Below, piece after piece: positions 1 to 6,744 of a DNA stretch of 13,683 nt. The notes under the pieces are model-generated. The model did no database searches, was not told where the DNA came from, and saw only the letters and a list, made by a program, of their open reading frames with translations. The stretch spans positions 1 through 13,683 of the forward strand of contig NZ_JAYGII010000048.1 of assembly GCF_034931365.1 (NCBI RefSeq), in the 5' to 3' direction. The position numbers were made by a program, and so were the translations under genes. The DNA is from Natronospira elongata. GTDB lineage: Bacteria > Pseudomonadota > Gammaproteobacteria > Natronospirales > Natronospiraceae. How positions within the stretch are numbered: position 1 is the first letter of the stretch; each line of letters begins with the position of its first letter.

Positions 1-230
1 AGATACATCCCTGTAGGCTTTGGGGGCGACCGAAAGACTGCGCTTTCCTGCTCCGTCTTCCGGTCCAGCCCGCACATCCCTGTGCGGGCGTTCGGCAAGC
101 TGCGATGGTCCACCGGACCATCGGTCTTGCCTCACCCTGCCTCACACAGCCCTGAGCAAGGCCACCGGAACCTGGACCTACTCTAGGCGGTGGTCACCTT
201 GGCCGTGCTTGCTGATGGTGCATTCAGATT
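1..230 (+). repeat. Intergenic palindromic repeat module (copy C), no gene
   Basis: No credible gene is present; the short open frames here are repeat-derived. The stretch holds back-to-back hairpins: 68-76/81-89 (9-bp arms around a TCCC loop) and 103-111/115-123 (9-bp arms, 3-nt loop). CTCACACAG at 141-149, the following AAGGCC and ACC blocks, and GGTGGTCACCT...GGCC near 186-205 match, in the same orientation, the palindrome and tail at 12367-12443. I read it as a diverged member of the mosaic repeat that fills 12200-12466. The left boundary may lie outside the window. Confidence 0.6.
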
Positions 231-263
231 GATCGGCAGATTGCCTTCGATTCAGCGGGTGAA

Positions 264-340
264 ATCGCGGATAAATCCGCTCCTACGACGGTGCCATTAG
301 CGTATGCCGAAGCCGCCGTAGGAGCGGATTTATCCGCGAT
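264..340. repeat. REP-like inverted doublet 1
   Basis: Two copies of a 23-bp unit (GTAGGAGCGG...CCGCGA type) face each other at 265-287 (reverse) and 317-339 (forward); with one extra pair the arms are 24 bp and perfectly complementary, separated by 29 nt. Each unit is itself a hairpin, with a GCGGAT/ATCCGC stem. A GTAG tetranucleotide next to a small hairpin is the known form of REP sequences mobilised by RAYT (TnpA-REP) transposases. No RAYT gene is in this window. Confidence 0.85.
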
Positions 341-541
341 CAAGAGCCTCCGGCTGGCACCAAGGCATAAGACTGAACCAGACGCTCCGCGAGCACTGCA
401 CAGGTGACACCCACCAAAGGTAGGCCCTGTCGGCTCCAAGGCCGGAACGCCCCCCGTCACCGTCATCGAAGGGTCCTAACCCAAACGAAGCCGACTCGCG
501 CCCCCGACATCAAAGGGTACTAACCTGAACGAAGCTGCCTC
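341..541 (-). repeat. Mosaic intergenic repeat (copy A, inverted relative to copy B)
   Basis: Read on the minus strand, 541 to 361 follows the order of the + strand at 12240-12466. Shared blocks are GGCTTCG, GGACCCTTCGATG, GGTGAC, GGCGTT.CGGCC, GGCCTACCTTTGG, CACCT and CTCCGC..., then AGTCTTAT. Inside it, 461-497 and 504-541 form an imperfect direct tandem repeat with a 44-nt period. The long palindrome of copy B is missing here, replaced by about 13 nt. It lies just beyond the 3' end of the AbgT-family gene; no gene is seen. Confidence 0.7.
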
Positions 542-553
542 ACACTGCTATCT

Positions 554-2089
554 TCAGAAACCCAAGGGAATGCCCAAAACAATGAAGCCGACCAACAGCG
601 CCGTCCAGACCAGCAGGAAGGCGATGGAATAGGGCACCATGATCAGCAGCATGTCGCCAAAGGTCATTTCCGGCTTGTACTTGCGCATGAAGGCCAGGAT
701 CACCCCCGCATAGGTCATCATCGGCGTGATGATGTTGGTGGAGGAGTCCGCCACGCGATAGGCGGCAGCCACCAGGTCAGGTGTCATGTCGCTGTTCACG
801 AAGTAGAGCATGGGGATGAAGATCGGGCCCAGCAGCATCCACTTCGACGTCAGCCCGCCCACGAAAAGGTTGATCAGGGCCGTGGTGAAGATAAAGCCGA
901 TGATCAGCAGGATGGGATAGTTCTGAAGGCCCAGCGCCAGCAGGCCTTCCGAACCCAGGTAAGTGATGTACTGGCCCAGACCGCTGTAGGACAGCACACC
1001 CAGGAAGTTGTAGCAGAAGAATGTCAGCACCATCACATAACCCAGGGTGTTCATCTGGCCCACCATGGCCTGGACCACATCCCAGGTGCGCTTGAATTTT
1101 CCCGCCGCAACGCCAAAGAAGACACCGGTGATGGCGAAGAAAAAGGAAATCAGCAGGATGATGTTGTTGAGATACGGCCGGACCACATTGCCGGCCTCAT
1201 CGGTATAGGAAGACAGGGGCCCATAGCCCAATCCAAAGACCACCGCCAGGGAAACCAGCACCCCCAGGAAGGAAGCACGCAGCCCCCGACGTTCGGCATC
1301 CGTGAGCTGGAACTCATCGAAGTTGACTTCCTCGGGCACCACCCAGCTCTGATTCTCCAGGCGCGGCTTGACCCAGCGCAGGGTCACCCAGGCACCGAGA
1401 ATGGCGAGAACGAAGGTCGAGGTCAGGATGAACCAGTAGTTCATGGTGGCCGGGTTGAGCGGCTGGCCCAGGGTGTTCTCGAAGGGCACGCCCTGGGCCT
1501 CGGCGAAGGCCTGGGCGTTCATGCCGATGATCACATCCACCGAACCGGGCATGAGATTGGCGCTGAAGCCGGCCGAGACACCGGCGAAGGCCGCCGCCAT
1601 GCCGATCAGGGGATTCTGGCCGATGCCCGCATACAGCAGGCCGGCCAGGGGTATGAGAACCAGATAGCCGGCATCGGTGGCAACCGAGCTCATGATGCCA
1701 AGGAAGACCAGCAGCAGCGGCAGCCATTTGCTCGGCAGATTCAGTCCCACCCGCTTGATCAGGGCGCCAAAAAGGCCGGAACTCTCGGCAATGCCGATGG
1801 CCAGCATGACCACCAGGATGACACCGAGCACGCCGTTGCCGAAGGCCAGCCAGTTGTCCACCAGGGCATTGTCGAACAGCCAGCGGACGTGTTCGGCCTC
1901 GTACATCGCCTTGATGGTGTGGGTGACCGGTTCGCCGCCCACGCCGATGGTTTCGAACTCATGCCCGCCCATGAGCATGGAGACCAGGAGGGCCGCCGGC
2001 AGAAAGACCATGAAAATGATGACCGGATCGGGAATCTTCCGCGCCGCCCGTTCTACGAAGCTGCCAAAGGCCTGTCCCCGCTCACTCAT
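554..2089 (-). CDS. AbgT-family transporter (p-aminobenzoyl-glutamate transporter family)
   Basis: This is an inner-membrane secondary transporter of 511 aa, the usual length for the AbgT/YdaH/MtrF family (about 510 aa). The family imports p-aminobenzoyl-glutamate in E. coli; YdaH and MtrF have been reported to export sulfonamides and p-aminobenzoate. The sequence is hydrophobic throughout, with many predicted helices (for example near 22-41, 84-104, 121-152, 219-239, 273-290, 307-330, 345-368, 388-410 and 481-508). Family-type segments include SSVATDAGYLVLIPLAG (134-150) and DSSTNIITPMMTYAGVILAF (448-467). The start is supported by a GGGGA ribosome-binding site 5 nt upstream. No abgA/abgB amidohydrolase partners are adjacent, so the E. 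coli folate-catabolite role cannot be assumed and the substrate is unknown. It lies downstream of yjjJ on the same strand, but the 164-nt gap holds a REP hairpin and a candidate promoter, so it is probably transcribed separately. Confidence 0.93.
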   Translation of the reverse strand: MSERGQAFGSFVERAARKIPDPVIIFMVFLPAALLVSMLMGGHEFETIGVGGEPVTHTIKAMYEAEHVRWLFDNALVDNWLAFGNGVLGVILVVMLAIGIAESSGLFGALIKRVGLNLPSKWLPLLLVFLGIMSSVATDAGYLVLIPLAGLLYAGIGQNPLIGMAAAFAGVSAGFSANLMPGSVDVIIGMNAQAFAEAQGVPFENTLGQPLNPATMNYWFILTSTFVLAILGAWVTLRWVKPRLENQSWVVPEEVNFDEFQLTDAERRGLRASFLGVLVSLAVVFGLGYGPLSSYTDEAGNVVRPYLNNIILLISFFFAITGVFFGVAAGKFKRTWDVVQAMVGQMNTLGYVMVLTFFCYNFLGVLSYSGLGQYITYLGSEGLLALGLQNYPILLIIGFIFTTALINLFVGGLTSKWMLLGPIFIPMLYFVNSDMTPDLVAAAYRVADSSTNIITPMMTYAGVILAFMRKYKPEMTFGDMLLIMVPYSIAFLLVWTALLVGFIVLGIPLGF

Positions 2090-2125
2090 TGTTTTCCCCG
2101 CACTTCAGTGACCACAAAAGAGCGG

Positions 2126-2154
2126 ATCATATTGGAAAAATGGGCGAGCTGCGA
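2126..2154 (-). promoter_or_regulatory. Weak candidate promoter for the AbgT-family gene
   Basis: On the minus strand TATGAT (2126-2131) is a 5/6 match to a sigma-70 -10 box, about 37 nt before the start codon. The hexamer 17 nt upstream (2149-2154, TCGCAG) is a poor -35. This is a consensus match only. Confidence 0.3.
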
Positions 2155-2178
2155 GTAAGGCAAGGCCATGCCCACACG

Positions 2179-2250
2179 CCGTAGGAGCGGATTTATCCGC
2201 GATATGAGGGCAATCGAAGCGTTGGATCGCGGATAAATCCGCTCCTACGG
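2179..2250. repeat. REP-like inverted doublet 2, 25-bp perfect arms
   Basis: The same 23-bp unit as at 265-287 and 317-339 appears as forward (2180-2202) then reverse (2227-2249), extended by flanking bases to 25-bp perfectly complementary arms, 2179-2203 and 2226-2250, with a 22-nt loop. The order of the units is opposite to the other two doublets. It begins 3 nt after the yjjJ stop codon, a typical REP position, and could end or stabilise yjjJ transcripts. There is no T-tract, so it is not a classical intrinsic terminator. Confidence 0.88.
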
Positions 2251-2253
2251 TCT

Positions 2254-3516
2254 TTAACCCAACCGCTCCAGCCGTTCCGCCAGCATCTTGCCGTGGCCGC
2301 CGGCGAGTTTGCGGAGCTCGAAGTCCAGGCGTTCATCGCTGGCCAGGCGCTGGCAGTACTCGGCGGCGGCCTGGGCAGCGCTGCGCCAGCGGGCCAGGGC
2401 GCCGGTGGCGGGCAGGCTCGGGGCTGGGAACTGGTCGGGGAGGCTGCCGTCCTCGGCCGGTGCCAGCCGGGAGGGGGGCAGGGCCTGGAGGGGAGCCAGG
2501 TGCAGGGCGTCCTCGGTGGGGAAGAACGGTAATGTTTCGCCATCCAGCGGACGGCTGCCGATCAGGCGGAAGAATTCCTCCAGCCAGAGGATCTGTTCGG
2601 CCTCTTCCGCTGACAGGCGGGCGCTGCGCTTGAGGGCGGTGGCGGTCGCGGCGGCGTCTTCGGGGTCCACCCCCTTGCCGCTCAGGGCCCGGAGCGGGAG
2701 AACGGCGCGGCGTCCCAGGCGCCCGACCCGGTCAATCCGGGCGGTGGCCAGGAAGCGGTAGCCGCCCAGGTCGAGCAGGCGGGCCGGGGCCACCGGCAAG
2801 CCCTGGCGCCGCAGCAGTTCCAGGGCCTGGGCCTCGGCGGCGAGCAGCCCGGCCTGGCGTTGCGCGGTGGGCGAATCGGCCAGGGGCGCGAAGCGGACCA
2901 GAACCTGATGGCCCTCCATCCAGGCGGTGAAGCGGGGCGAGTCACCCGGGACCGGTTCACCGGGCGGGTCGCCGGCCTCGGCCTGCTGGGCGAGTTTGGG
3001 CAGATCATCCAGGGAATGGGGCTCGGGGTCATGGCCGAGGAATCCGGCCATGGCGGCCTCGCCAAGAATCAGGTTGCCCGGCATGGCGATGCCCTGTTCA
3101 CTCAGCAGTCGCAGTTGCTCTTCCTCGTCGCCGACCTGACCGAAGTGGGCATCCGCCATGTAACCGCGGGGCCAGAGGGCGCTGATCTCCCTTGGCAGGC
3201 CGGTGCCGATGCGCAGGCCGTCCTCGGCCTGCCAGGCCCATTCGCTCGGCGCCAGGGCGCGTATCCGGGCATGGTCGTGGGCGCGGCCGTCTTCATCCAC
3301 GCGATAGACCGGCAGGCTGTCCGGCAGGCCCTCGAGCTGGCGCGGCACCGCGTAGCGAACCTGTCGGGTCTGGCCCAGTCGCAGCACCTGGTCATTCACT
3401 TCCCGCATGAGACGGGAGAGGGTGGGGCGGCTGATGCCCAGGGCTTTCTGTACGGCCGCGGAGCTGAGTGGACCCTGTTCTGTGAGCAATTGGATGAGGC
3501 GCTGGCTACGAGACAT
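2254..3516 (-). CDS. yjjJ: YjjJ-type HipA-like protein, probably a degenerate kinase
   Basis: This is a 420-aa protein of the HipA family, YjjJ/HipH branch. An N-terminal winged-helix DNA-binding region (about 1-57, with SSAAVQKALGISRPTLSRLM at 18-37) is fused to a HipA-like kinase fold, so no separate HipB is needed for DNA binding, and none is adjacent. Recognisable family segments are SPRFTAWMEGHQVLVRF (193-209), RIDRVGRLGRR (260-270) and the region of catalytic loops at 318-352. Key residues look lost: the usual VLVKF lysine is R208, the N-T-D-x-H catalytic loop reads LIGSRPLDGETLPFF (318-332), and the Y-D-M-L-P metal-binding motif reads QALPP (344-348). I chose M27 of the longest frame as the start because a strong promoter (3566-3594) overlaps the upstream ATG. 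E. coli YjjJ (HipH) is reported to be a toxin. Activity of this copy is doubtful; a DNA-binding or regulatory role is possible. Confidence 0.82.
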   Translation of the reverse strand: MSRSQRLIQLLTEQGPLSSAAVQKALGISRPTLSRLMREVNDQVLRLGQTRQVRYAVPRQLEGLPDSLPVYRVDEDGRAHDHARIRALAPSEWAWQAEDGLRIGTGLPREISALWPRGYMADAHFGQVGDEEEQLRLLSEQGIAMPGNLILGEAAMAGFLGHDPEPHSLDDLPKLAQQAEAGDPPGEPVPGDSPRFTAWMEGHQVLVRFAPLADSPTAQRQAGLLAAEAQALELLRRQGLPVAPARLLDLGGYRFLATARIDRVGRLGRRAVLPLRALSGKGVDPEDAAATATALKRSARLSAEEAEQILWLEEFFRLIGSRPLDGETLPFFPTEDALHLAPLQALPPSRLAPAEDGSLPDQFPAPSLPATGALARWRSAAQAAAEYCQRLASDERLDFELRKLAGGHGKMLAERLERLG

Positions 3517-3565
3517 GCTGTGATTCGATTCCTGAAACGAATTGGGGGAATAAAGCAGCGCGAAA

Positions 3566-3594
3566 ATTAAACCGGAGGGGGAAGTCAGCGTCAA
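3566..3594 (-). promoter_or_regulatory. Sigma-70 promoter for yjjJ
   Basis: On the minus strand TTGACG (3589-3594, 5/6 match to TTGACA) and TTTAAT (3566-3571, 5/6 match to TATAAT) are separated by exactly 17 nt. Predicted transcription would begin near 3559, giving a leader of about 43 nt to the ATG at 3516. The promoter covers the upstream in-frame ATG at 3594 and so argues against that start. Confidence 0.7.
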
Positions 3595-3599
3595 GCAAG

Positions 3600-3931
3600 T
3601 TCGGGGAGACAGGCTTCATCCCTGAAGCCCGCCACCCCGATTTCGCACGATAAGGAGGTGGACCCAGTCGTGCGAAAGGGGCACCGGCAATGCCGGTATG
3701 CTTTGCGACCCGTATGATTACAGCCCATTCTGCCTGTCCGGGCCATCCCTCATACGGGGGGCGTCCGTCCCCTTGGGGGAAAGGGTGCCTCGGGGATCGG
3801 ACTGCCGGGTCGTAGACGATGCCGGCTGGCCGATGTTTCAGTCTTTGTGCAGTGCCGGGACACAGGGGATACACTACCCGCCCCGTCGTTCCCGGACGGG
3901 CATGGCTCACCCCTGCAGCAGTGATATCAGC
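3600..3931 (+). promoter_or_regulatory. Hairpin-rich leader region of yheS
   Basis: There is no credible protein gene in this stretch. It holds consecutive inverted repeats: 3612-3618/3623-3629 (7 bp, TCCC loop), 3641-3650/3668-3677 (10 bp), 3683-3689/3691-3697 (7 bp), 3709-3717/3750-3758 (9 bp), 3768-3772/3775-3780 (5 bp) and 3882-3887/3895-3900 (6 bp). The loop of the 10-bp hairpin contains TAAGGAGGTG (3651-3660), a perfect complement of the 16S rRNA anti-Shine-Dalgarno end. A weak promoter-like pair, TTGTGC (3845-3850) and TACACT (3870-3875) with a 19-nt spacer, is not convincing. The region may be a regulatory leader, or another cluster of intergenic repeats. Confidence 0.5.
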
Positions 3932-5848
3932 ATGATCCAGATTAGCGACATTGTCTTGCGCCGCGGCCCGGAGGCCCTGATCGAGGGCGGCAGCGCGACC
4001 CTTTTCCCTGGCCACCGGATCGGTCTGGTGGGCGCCAATGGCAGTGGCAAGAGTTCCCTGTTCGCCCTGCTGCGGGGTGAGTTGGCGGTGGATGCCGGTC
4101 AGGTGTCGGTACCCTCAGACTGGCTGATCGCCCACATGGCCCAGGAGTTCACTGACCTGGACCGCCCGGCCATTGACTTCGTGCTGGATGGCGACCCGGC
4201 ATTCCGCGCCGCGGAAGCGGACGTGGCCAAAGCGGAAGCCTCGGGAGACGGAGATGCCATTGCTCGGGCTCATGGCCGCTTCGAGGATGTGCACGGATAT
4301 TCCGCCCGGGCCCGGGCGGGGGAGCTGATGAATGGGCTCGGCTTTGCCGCCAGCCGGCATGGCGACCCGGTGGGGAGCTTTTCCGGCGGTTGGCGGGTGC
4401 GGCTCGGCCTGGCCAAGGCCCTGATGTGCCCCTCCGATCTCCTGCTTCTGGACGAGCCCACCAACCATCTGGATCTGGAGGCGGTGCTTTGGCTGGAAGA
4501 CTGGCTCAAGGCCTATCAGGGAACCCTGGTGCTGGTCTCCCATGACCGGGAGTTTCTGGATGCGGTGGTGGCTGAAATCCTCCACATCGAACATTGTCGC
4601 CTGAATCATTATCGCGGCAACTACAGCGAGTTCGAGCGCCAGCGGGCCGAGCAACTGGCCCGACAGCAGGCCCTGTACGAGAAGCAGCAGCGCGAAATCG
4701 CGCATATGCAGAAGTTCGTTGATCGCTTCCGCTACAAGGCCACCAAGGCCAAGGCAGCCCAGAGCCGTATCAAGGCGATGGAACGCATGGAGAAGCTGGC
4801 CCCGGCGCATGTGGATTCGCCCTTTCACTTTGAATTTCCCGACGCACCCCGGGCGGGCAATCCCCTGATCAAGCTCGAGGGGGTGAGTCTCGGCTACGGC
4901 ACGGACCCGGTGCTGAGCGGCGTGGATGCCAGCATTGGACCCGGTGACCGGATCGGCCTGCTGGGGCCCAATGGCGCCGGCAAGTCCACCCTGGTGCGGA
5001 CCCTGGCCGGTGAGCTGGCGCCCATGGCCGGTGAGTGCCATGTGGGTGCCAATGTGCGGATCGGCTACTTCGCTCAGCATCAGCTTGAGCAACTGGATAC
5101 CGCTGCCAGCCCCCTGGATCATCTCCAACGCCTGTCACCCGCGGTATCGGAACAGAAGCTGCGGGACTTCATCGGGGGATTCGGCTTTCAGGGGGACATG
5201 GCCACCGATCCGGTGGCCCCGTTCTCCGGGGGTGAGAAGGCAAGGCTGGTGCTTGCCCTATTGGTCTGGCAGGCCCCCAACCTCTTGTTGCTGGACGAGC
5301 CCACCAACCACCTGGACCTGGAAATGCGTCATGCCCTGACCATGGCACTGCAGGGCTTTGAGGGTGCCGTGGTGACCGTGTCCCATGATCGCCACTTGCT
5401 GAGTAACACCGTGGATCGGTATCTGCTGGTGGCTGACGGCAGTGTCCGTGATTTTGACGGCGACCTGGGAGACTATCGTGTCTGGCTGGATCAGCAGCGA
5501 CTGAACCGCCAGGCCAGTCAAAGCCAGACCAACGGCGGCGGTGGTGGCAATGACCGTGGCAAGGCGGCCCGGCGGGCTGCGGCCGAGCGGCGGCAGGCCC
5601 TGAAACCACTCAAGGATCGTGCCGCTCGCCTGATGAAGGACATCGAGAAGAGTGGGGAACGCCTCGCCAGTCTGGAAGAGCAGCTGGCAGACCCGACCCT
5701 GTATGAGGAGGAGGCCGGGCTTCGGCTTCAACCCCTGCTCAAGGAGCAGGCAGCACTTCGCAGTGAACTTGAGCGACTGGAGAGTGAATGGATGCAGGCA
5801 GAGGAAGAACTGGAAGCGGCCAGAGCGGCGGCGGAGGGAGTGCGGTGA
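3932..5848 (+). CDS. yheS: ABC-F family ATPase YheS
   Basis: This 638-aa soluble protein has two ABC ATPase domains, the length and layout of E. coli YheS (637 aa). First domain: Walker A GANGSGKS (34-41), signature FSGGWRVRL near 150, Walker B plus DEPTNHLD near 174, and an SHDREF switch. The arm/linker (PtIM, around 230-300) contains RYKATKAKAAQSRIKAMERM. Second domain: Walker A GPNGAGKS near 346, signature FSGGEKARLVLA near 431, DEPTNHLDLE near 455 and SHDRHLL. A charged coiled-coil tail follows, from about 543. ABC-F proteins bind the ribosomal E site and act on stalled or resistant translation; the exact role of YheS is less well defined. The start is set by homology to MIVFSSLQIRRG; upstream in-frame ATGs lie in non-conserved leader sequence, and the ribosome-binding site is weak. 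It heads an overlapping four-gene operon. Confidence 0.95.
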   Translation: MIQISDIVLRRGPEALIEGGSATLFPGHRIGLVGANGSGKSSLFALLRGELAVDAGQVSVPSDWLIAHMAQEFTDLDRPAIDFVLDGDPAFRAAEADVAKAEASGDGDAIARAHGRFEDVHGYSARARAGELMNGLGFAASRHGDPVGSFSGGWRVRLGLAKALMCPSDLLLLDEPTNHLDLEAVLWLEDWLKAYQGTLVLVSHDREFLDAVVAEILHIEHCRLNHYRGNYSEFERQRAEQLARQQALYEKQQREIAHMQKFVDRFRYKATKAKAAQSRIKAMERMEKLAPAHVDSPFHFEFPDAPRAGNPLIKLEGVSLGYGTDPVLSGVDASIGPGDRIGLLGPNGAGKSTLVRTLAGELAPMAGECHVGANVRIGYFAQHQLEQLDTAASPLDHLQRLSPAVSEQKLRDFIGGFGFQGDMATDPVAPFSGGEKARLVLALLVWQAPNLLLLDEPTNHLDLEMRHALTMALQGFEGAVVTVSHDRHLLSNTVDRYLLVADGSVRDFDGDLGDYRVWLDQQRLNRQASQSQTNGGGGGNDRGKAARRAAAERRQALKPLKDRAARLMKDIEKSGERLASLEEQLADPTLYEEEAGLRLQPLLKEQAALRSELERLESEWMQAEEELEAARAAAEGVR

Positions 5849-6744
5849 ATGCAGAGTCACATTTCGTGGAACTGGACGGTGAACGCTGTATCCATCTGCG
5901 TCGCTTTCCCGGTGAAGGTCAGGTGCTGTTCCTGCTTCACGGTGCCATCGAGAATGGCCGTATCTTCTACAGTCGTTCCGGCCGGGGCCTGGCGCCCTGG
6001 CTGGCGGAACGTGGTTATGATGTCTGGGTGATGGACCTGGGCGGGCGTGGGGGCAGTCGCCCTCGGATTGCTCGGGGCAGTCGCTACAGTCAGACCGATT
6101 CCATCCTCAGGGAAATCCCGGCGGCGCAGGATTATATCGGGCAGCAGCGCCCCGGCGTCAGCCAGCACTGGATCGCCCATTCCTGGGGTGGTGTGTTGAT
6201 GAATGCGGTCCTCGCCCGCTTTCCGGAACGGGCCCGCTCGGTGGCTTCTCTGGTTTTTTTCGGCAGCAAGCGTCGGGTCCGGGTCTGGAATCTTCGCCGC
6301 CTCCTCTATGTGGACTTGATCTGGTGCTGGCTGTCGCCTTTGATTGTTTTGCTGGCCGGTTATCTGCCGGCCCGGCGTTTGCGCTTCGGCTCCGATGATG
6401 AGAGCCGTTTGAGCTTCTCTCACGGACGGCGCTGGGTACGTGAGACCCGCTGGGTGGACCCGATCGATGGCTTTGACTATCGGGCGGCCCTGGCCGAGCA
6501 GCGACTGCCTCCGACCCTGTATCTGGCGGGGGCCGCCGATGCCGCCCTGGGCCACCCGGAGGACGTCAAGCGTTTGATGGCCGAGTCCGGTAAAGGGAAG
6601 CAACGCTTCCTGCTGCTGGCCAAGGCCGAGGGTTACGCCCGCGACTATGGTCATATCGACATGCTCACCGCCCCGGAAGCCGGGGAGGACCATTTCCCGG
6701 TGGTATTGGACTGGCTCGCCGAGCACGGCGAAGGGAAGGGCTGA
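5845..6744 (+). CDS. Alpha/beta-fold hydrolase (MhpC/S33-like)
   Basis: This is a 299-aa serine hydrolase of the alpha/beta superfamily. The oxyanion region is FLLHGAIENGRIF (29-41). The nucleophile elbow is AHSWGG with S113, where an Ala replaces the usual first Gly. The probable acid is D232 (GAADAALGHPED) and the catalytic His is H270 (DYGHIDML). A hydrophobic cap segment at 153-174 (LLYVDLIWCWLSPLIVLLAGYL) may dock on a membrane or bind a lipidic substrate. No signal peptide is seen. The GTG start overlaps the yheS stop in GTGA and is preceded by GGAGGGAG (5833-5840), which implies translational coupling. An in-frame ATG further upstream (5788) lies inside yheS and adds non-conserved Gly/Arg-rich residues, so I rejected it. 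The substrate cannot be told from sequence; esterase, lipase-like or peptidase activity are all possible. Confidence 0.88.
   Translation: MNAESHFVELDGERCIHLRRFPGEGQVLFLLHGAIENGRIFYSRSGRGLAPWLAERGYDVWVMDLGGRGGSRPRIARGSRYSQTDSILREIPAAQDYIGQQRPGVSQHWIAHSWGGVLMNAVLARFPERARSVASLVFFGSKRRVRVWNLRRLLYVDLIWCWLSPLIVLLAGYLPARRLRFGSDDESRLSFSHGRRWVRETRWVDPIDGFDYRAALAEQRLPPTLYLAGAADAALGHPEDVKRLMAESGKGKQRFLLLAKAEGYARDYGHIDMLTAPEAGEDHFPVVLDWLAEHGEGKG

Noticed and set aside
20..232. 70-aa plus-strand open frame at the left edge
   Set aside because: It is built from hairpin repeats and has no ribosome-binding site or recognisable domain.
224..466. 80-aa minus-strand open frame containing IADKSAPTAASAYANGTV
   Set aside because: This is a translation of REP doublet 1 and its spacer; a similar peptide appears from doublet 3 in the frame at 12450-12968. 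It is repeat-derived, not a protein family.
3517..3594. 26-residue N-terminal extension of YjjJ
   Set aside because: The ATG at 3594 overlaps the -35 box of a good sigma-70 promoter and has no ribosome-binding site.
3670..3717. 15-codon GTG-initiated leader peptide as an annotated CDS
   Set aside because: The Shine-Dalgarno is excellent, but spacing is 11 nt and there is no conservation data; kept as a hypothesis only.
3698..3931. N-terminal extension of YheS from the upstream ATG
   Set aside because: The 78 extra residues show no resemblance to YheS and cover the hairpin-rich leader; conservation begins at MIQISDIVLRRG.
4115..5128. Long minus-strand open frame opposite yheS (337 aa)
   Set aside because: It is a shadow of the strongly conserved yheS frame in GC-rich DNA, with no domain pattern.
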